Assembly (NCBI GenBank): GCA_021778935.1
Contig: JAJYBQ010000123.1
Coordinates: 1-7,580 of the forward strand
Origin: Pseudomonadota bacterium
GTDB lineage: Bacteria; Pseudomonadota; Gammaproteobacteria; Burkholderiales; Burkholderiaceae
Reading direction: 5' to 3'
Length of the DNA: 7,580 bases
This document shows, piece by piece, positions 5,817 through 7,580 of the stretch. A program made the position numbers and the translations under genes. Position 1 is the first letter of the stretch. Each line of letters starts with the position of its first letter. Under the pieces are notes generated by a model. It worked only from the letters and a program-made list of their open reading frames with translations, made no database searches and was not told where the DNA came from.

Positions 5817-7580
5817 GTGAACCGTGAACCCCTGCCGCCCCAGATGGAAGAGCAAACGATCTCGCTCGACGTGCTGCGCGAGAAATACGCCAAGGGCGAG
5901 GAGCGGACCGCCGACGACATCCGGCGCCGTGTCGCGCGGGCGCTTGCTGCCGGCGAGGAGCCGGCGCTGCGCGCGGAGTGGGAGCAACGATACTTCGACG
6001 CCATGGCCGCGGGGTTCATTCCGGGCGGACGCGTCAATTCCGCAGCGGGAACGGATCTCTCCGCAACACTGATCAATTGCTTCGTCCAGCCGGTGGGCGA
6101 CGCGATCAGCGGCGTGCATGACGGCGTTCCGTCGATCTACCTCGCGCTCAACCAGGCGGCGGAAACCATGCGCCGCGGCGGCGGCGTGGGCTACGACTTC
6201 TCCCACATCCGCCCAAAAGGCGCGCTGGTCCGCGGCACACACTCGCGCGCAAGCGGCCCGTTATCCTACATGCGCGTCTTCGACAAGAGCTGCGAGACGC
6301 TGGAGTCGGCCGGCGCGCGCCGCGGCGCGCAGATGGGGATCCTGCGCTGCGACCACCCCGACATCGAGGACTTCATCCACGCCAAGCGCGACGGATCGCT
6401 ATCGAACTTCAACATGTCGGTCGCGATCACCGACGCCTTCCTGCGCGCGGTCGAGGACGATGCGCAGTTCGAGCTCTGGCATGCCGCCGAACCCTTCGAC
6501 CGCGACGCGGCGCGGCAGCGTTCCGACGGCTGCTGGGTCTATCGCAGCGTGCGCGCGCGCGAACTGTTCGACCAGATCATGCATTCGACCTACGATCATG
6601 CGGAGCCCGGCGTGATCTTCATCGACCGCGTCAACGAGGACAACAACCTCTCGTACTGCGAGACGATCGCGGCGACCAACCCGTGCGGCGAACAACCGCT
6701 TCCCGCTTACGGCTGCTGCTGCCTGGGCTCGATCAATCTCACCCGCTTCGTGCGCGACCCGTTCACCGCCGAGGCCGCCTTCGATCGCGCCGCGTTCGAG
6801 GAGGTCGTGCGCGTGGCGGTGCGGGCGCTCGACAACGTCCTCGACATCACCCTGTGGCCGCTGGCGGAACAGCAGGCCGAGGCGCGCAACAAGCGCCGCG
6901 TCGGCCTGGGGTTCACCGGACTGGGCAATGCGCTCACCATGCTCGGTCTGCGCTACGACGGCGAACCGGCGCGCACGAAAGCGGCCGAGATCGCGCAATG
7001 CATGCGCGACACGGCATACATGGCGTCGGTCGAACTCGCGCGCGAAAAAGGCGCGTTCCCGGCCTTCGACGCCGATCGCTATCTGGCGTCGCCGCATTTC
7101 GCGTCGCGCCTGCCGGCGGCGCTGCAGGCGGCGATCCGCGCGCACGGCATCCGCAACTCCCACCTGCTGTCGATCGCGCCCACCGGCACGATCTCCCTCG
7201 CCTTCGCCGGCAACGTCTCGGGCGGCATCGAGCCGACGTTTTCGTGGACCTACGTGCGCAAGAAGCGCATGCCCGACGGCAGCCGCCAGGAATACGAAGT
7301 CGAGGATTACGCCTACCGCCTCTACAAGCACCTCGGCGGCGACGCCGAGCACCTGCCCGAGAGCTTCGTCGGCGCGCTTGAAATGGCGGGCCTCGACCAC
7401 ATGCGGATGATCGCCGCGGTGCAGCCGTTCGTCGACGCGGCGGTCAGCAAGACCATCAACGTTCCCGAGGACTATCCGTTCGAGGAATTCCGCGACATCT
7501 ACCGCGCGGCGTGGAAGGCCGGGCTCAAGGGCATCACGACCTACCGGCCGAACCAGGTCACCGGCGAAGTCCTCTCGGTC
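5817..7580 (+). CDS. nrdJ: Adenosylcobalamin-dependent (class II) ribonucleotide reductase, N-terminal 588 residues
   Basis: The enzyme reduces ribonucleotides to deoxyribonucleotides for DNA synthesis, using adenosylcobalamin to make the active-site thiyl radical, so it needs neither oxygen nor a separate radical subunit. The visible 588 codons hold the N-terminal region and most of the ten-stranded barrel. Cys88 (LINCFVQP) is the first redox cysteine. MRRGGGVGYDFSHIRPKG (118-135) is a conserved block. NPCGE at 288-292 is the finger loop with radical Cys290 and Glu292. The CCCLGSINL run (300-308) contains the second redox cysteine. APTGTIS (454-460) is the phosphate-binding loop. No ATP-cone is present at the N-terminus. 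The C-terminal part with the mobile redox cysteines lies beyond the window. Start choice is uncertain: GTG 5817 gives a modest N-terminus, while ATG 5844 and ATG 5745 are in frame; none has a strong Shine-Dalgarno site. Confidence 0.93.
   Translation, partial: MNREPLPPQMEEQTISLDVLREKYAKGEERTADDIRRRVARALAAGEEPALRAEWEQRYFDAMAAGFIPGGRVNSAAGTDLSATLINCFVQPVGDAISGVHDGVPSIYLALNQAAETMRRGGGVGYDFSHIRPKGALVRGTHSRASGPLSYMRVFDKSCETLESAGARRGAQMGILRCDHPDIEDFIHAKRDGSLSNFNMSVAITDAFLRAVEDDAQFELWHAAEPFDRDAARQRSDGCWVYRSVRARELFDQIMHSTYDHAEPGVIFIDRVNEDNNLSYCETIAATNPCGEQPLPAYGCCCLGSINLTRFVRDPFTAEAAFDRAAFEEVVRVAVRALDNVLDITLWPLAEQQAEARNKRRVGLGFTGLGNALTMLGLRYDGEPARTKAAEIAQCMRDTAYMASVELAREKGAFPAFDADRYLASPHFASRLPAALQAAIRAHGIRNSHLLSIAPTGTISLAFAGNVSGGIEPTFSWTYVRKKRMPDGSRQEYEVEDYAYRLYKHLGGDAEHLPESFVGALEMAGLDHMRMIAAVQPFVDAAVSKTINVPEDYPFEEFRDIYRAAWKAGLKGITTYRPNQVTGEVLSV

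Noticed and set aside
6399..7400. Minus-strand open frame of 333 codons inside the reductase gene
   Set aside because: It is antisense to conserved class II reductase sequence including the active-site cysteines; a shadow frame.

Overview
This is a GC-rich window that most likely comes from a betaproteobacterium of the Burkholderiales type. The inference rests on three points: a DUF2844-DUF3443 tandem that I know mainly from Burkholderia-like genomes, a CysB-family regulator close to the Burkholderia type, and a B12-dependent (class II) ribonucleotide reductase whose sequence reads like Burkholderiales homologues. No tRNA, rRNA, CRISPR array, transposase or phage gene was seen. Six protein genes fill the window, and the two outermost run off its edges.

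Left block (1-1950, minus strand): a two-gene exported operon. A small secreted DUF2844 protein comes first. Eight bases later a DUF3443 lipoprotein begins, and its frame is still open at the left edge. The DUF3443 protein carries two DTG(S/T) motifs and a GILG motif, spaced much as in pepsin-like aspartic proteases. This is the most interesting signal in the window. The last visible residues of this protein do not look like the C-terminus I expect for the family.

Centre (2195-4607, plus strand): transcribed divergently from the left block across a 244-base regulatory gap. An NAD(P)H-dependent FMN reductase is followed after 5 bases by an ATP-grasp ligase, a probably translationally coupled pair of unknown substrate. 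After 62 bases comes a small protein with a coiled-coil N-terminus and a basic, helical C-terminal domain of unknown function.

Right block (4729-7580): a 121-base convergent gap holds a strong hairpin and one copy of a CCCTCTCC/GGAGAGGG dispersed repeat. A CysB-type LysR regulator (minus strand) then faces away from a class II ribonucleotide reductase gene (plus strand, cut by the right edge). Their shared 143-base promoter region contains a consensus -35 box and two perfect 7-bp-arm inverted repeats, candidate operators for one or both genes.

The genes do not form one obvious pathway. The supported functional units are DUF2844 with DUF3443 (cell envelope), the FMN reductase with the ATP-grasp ligase (small-molecule metabolism), and possibly CysB with the B12-dependent reductase through shared promoter DNA.
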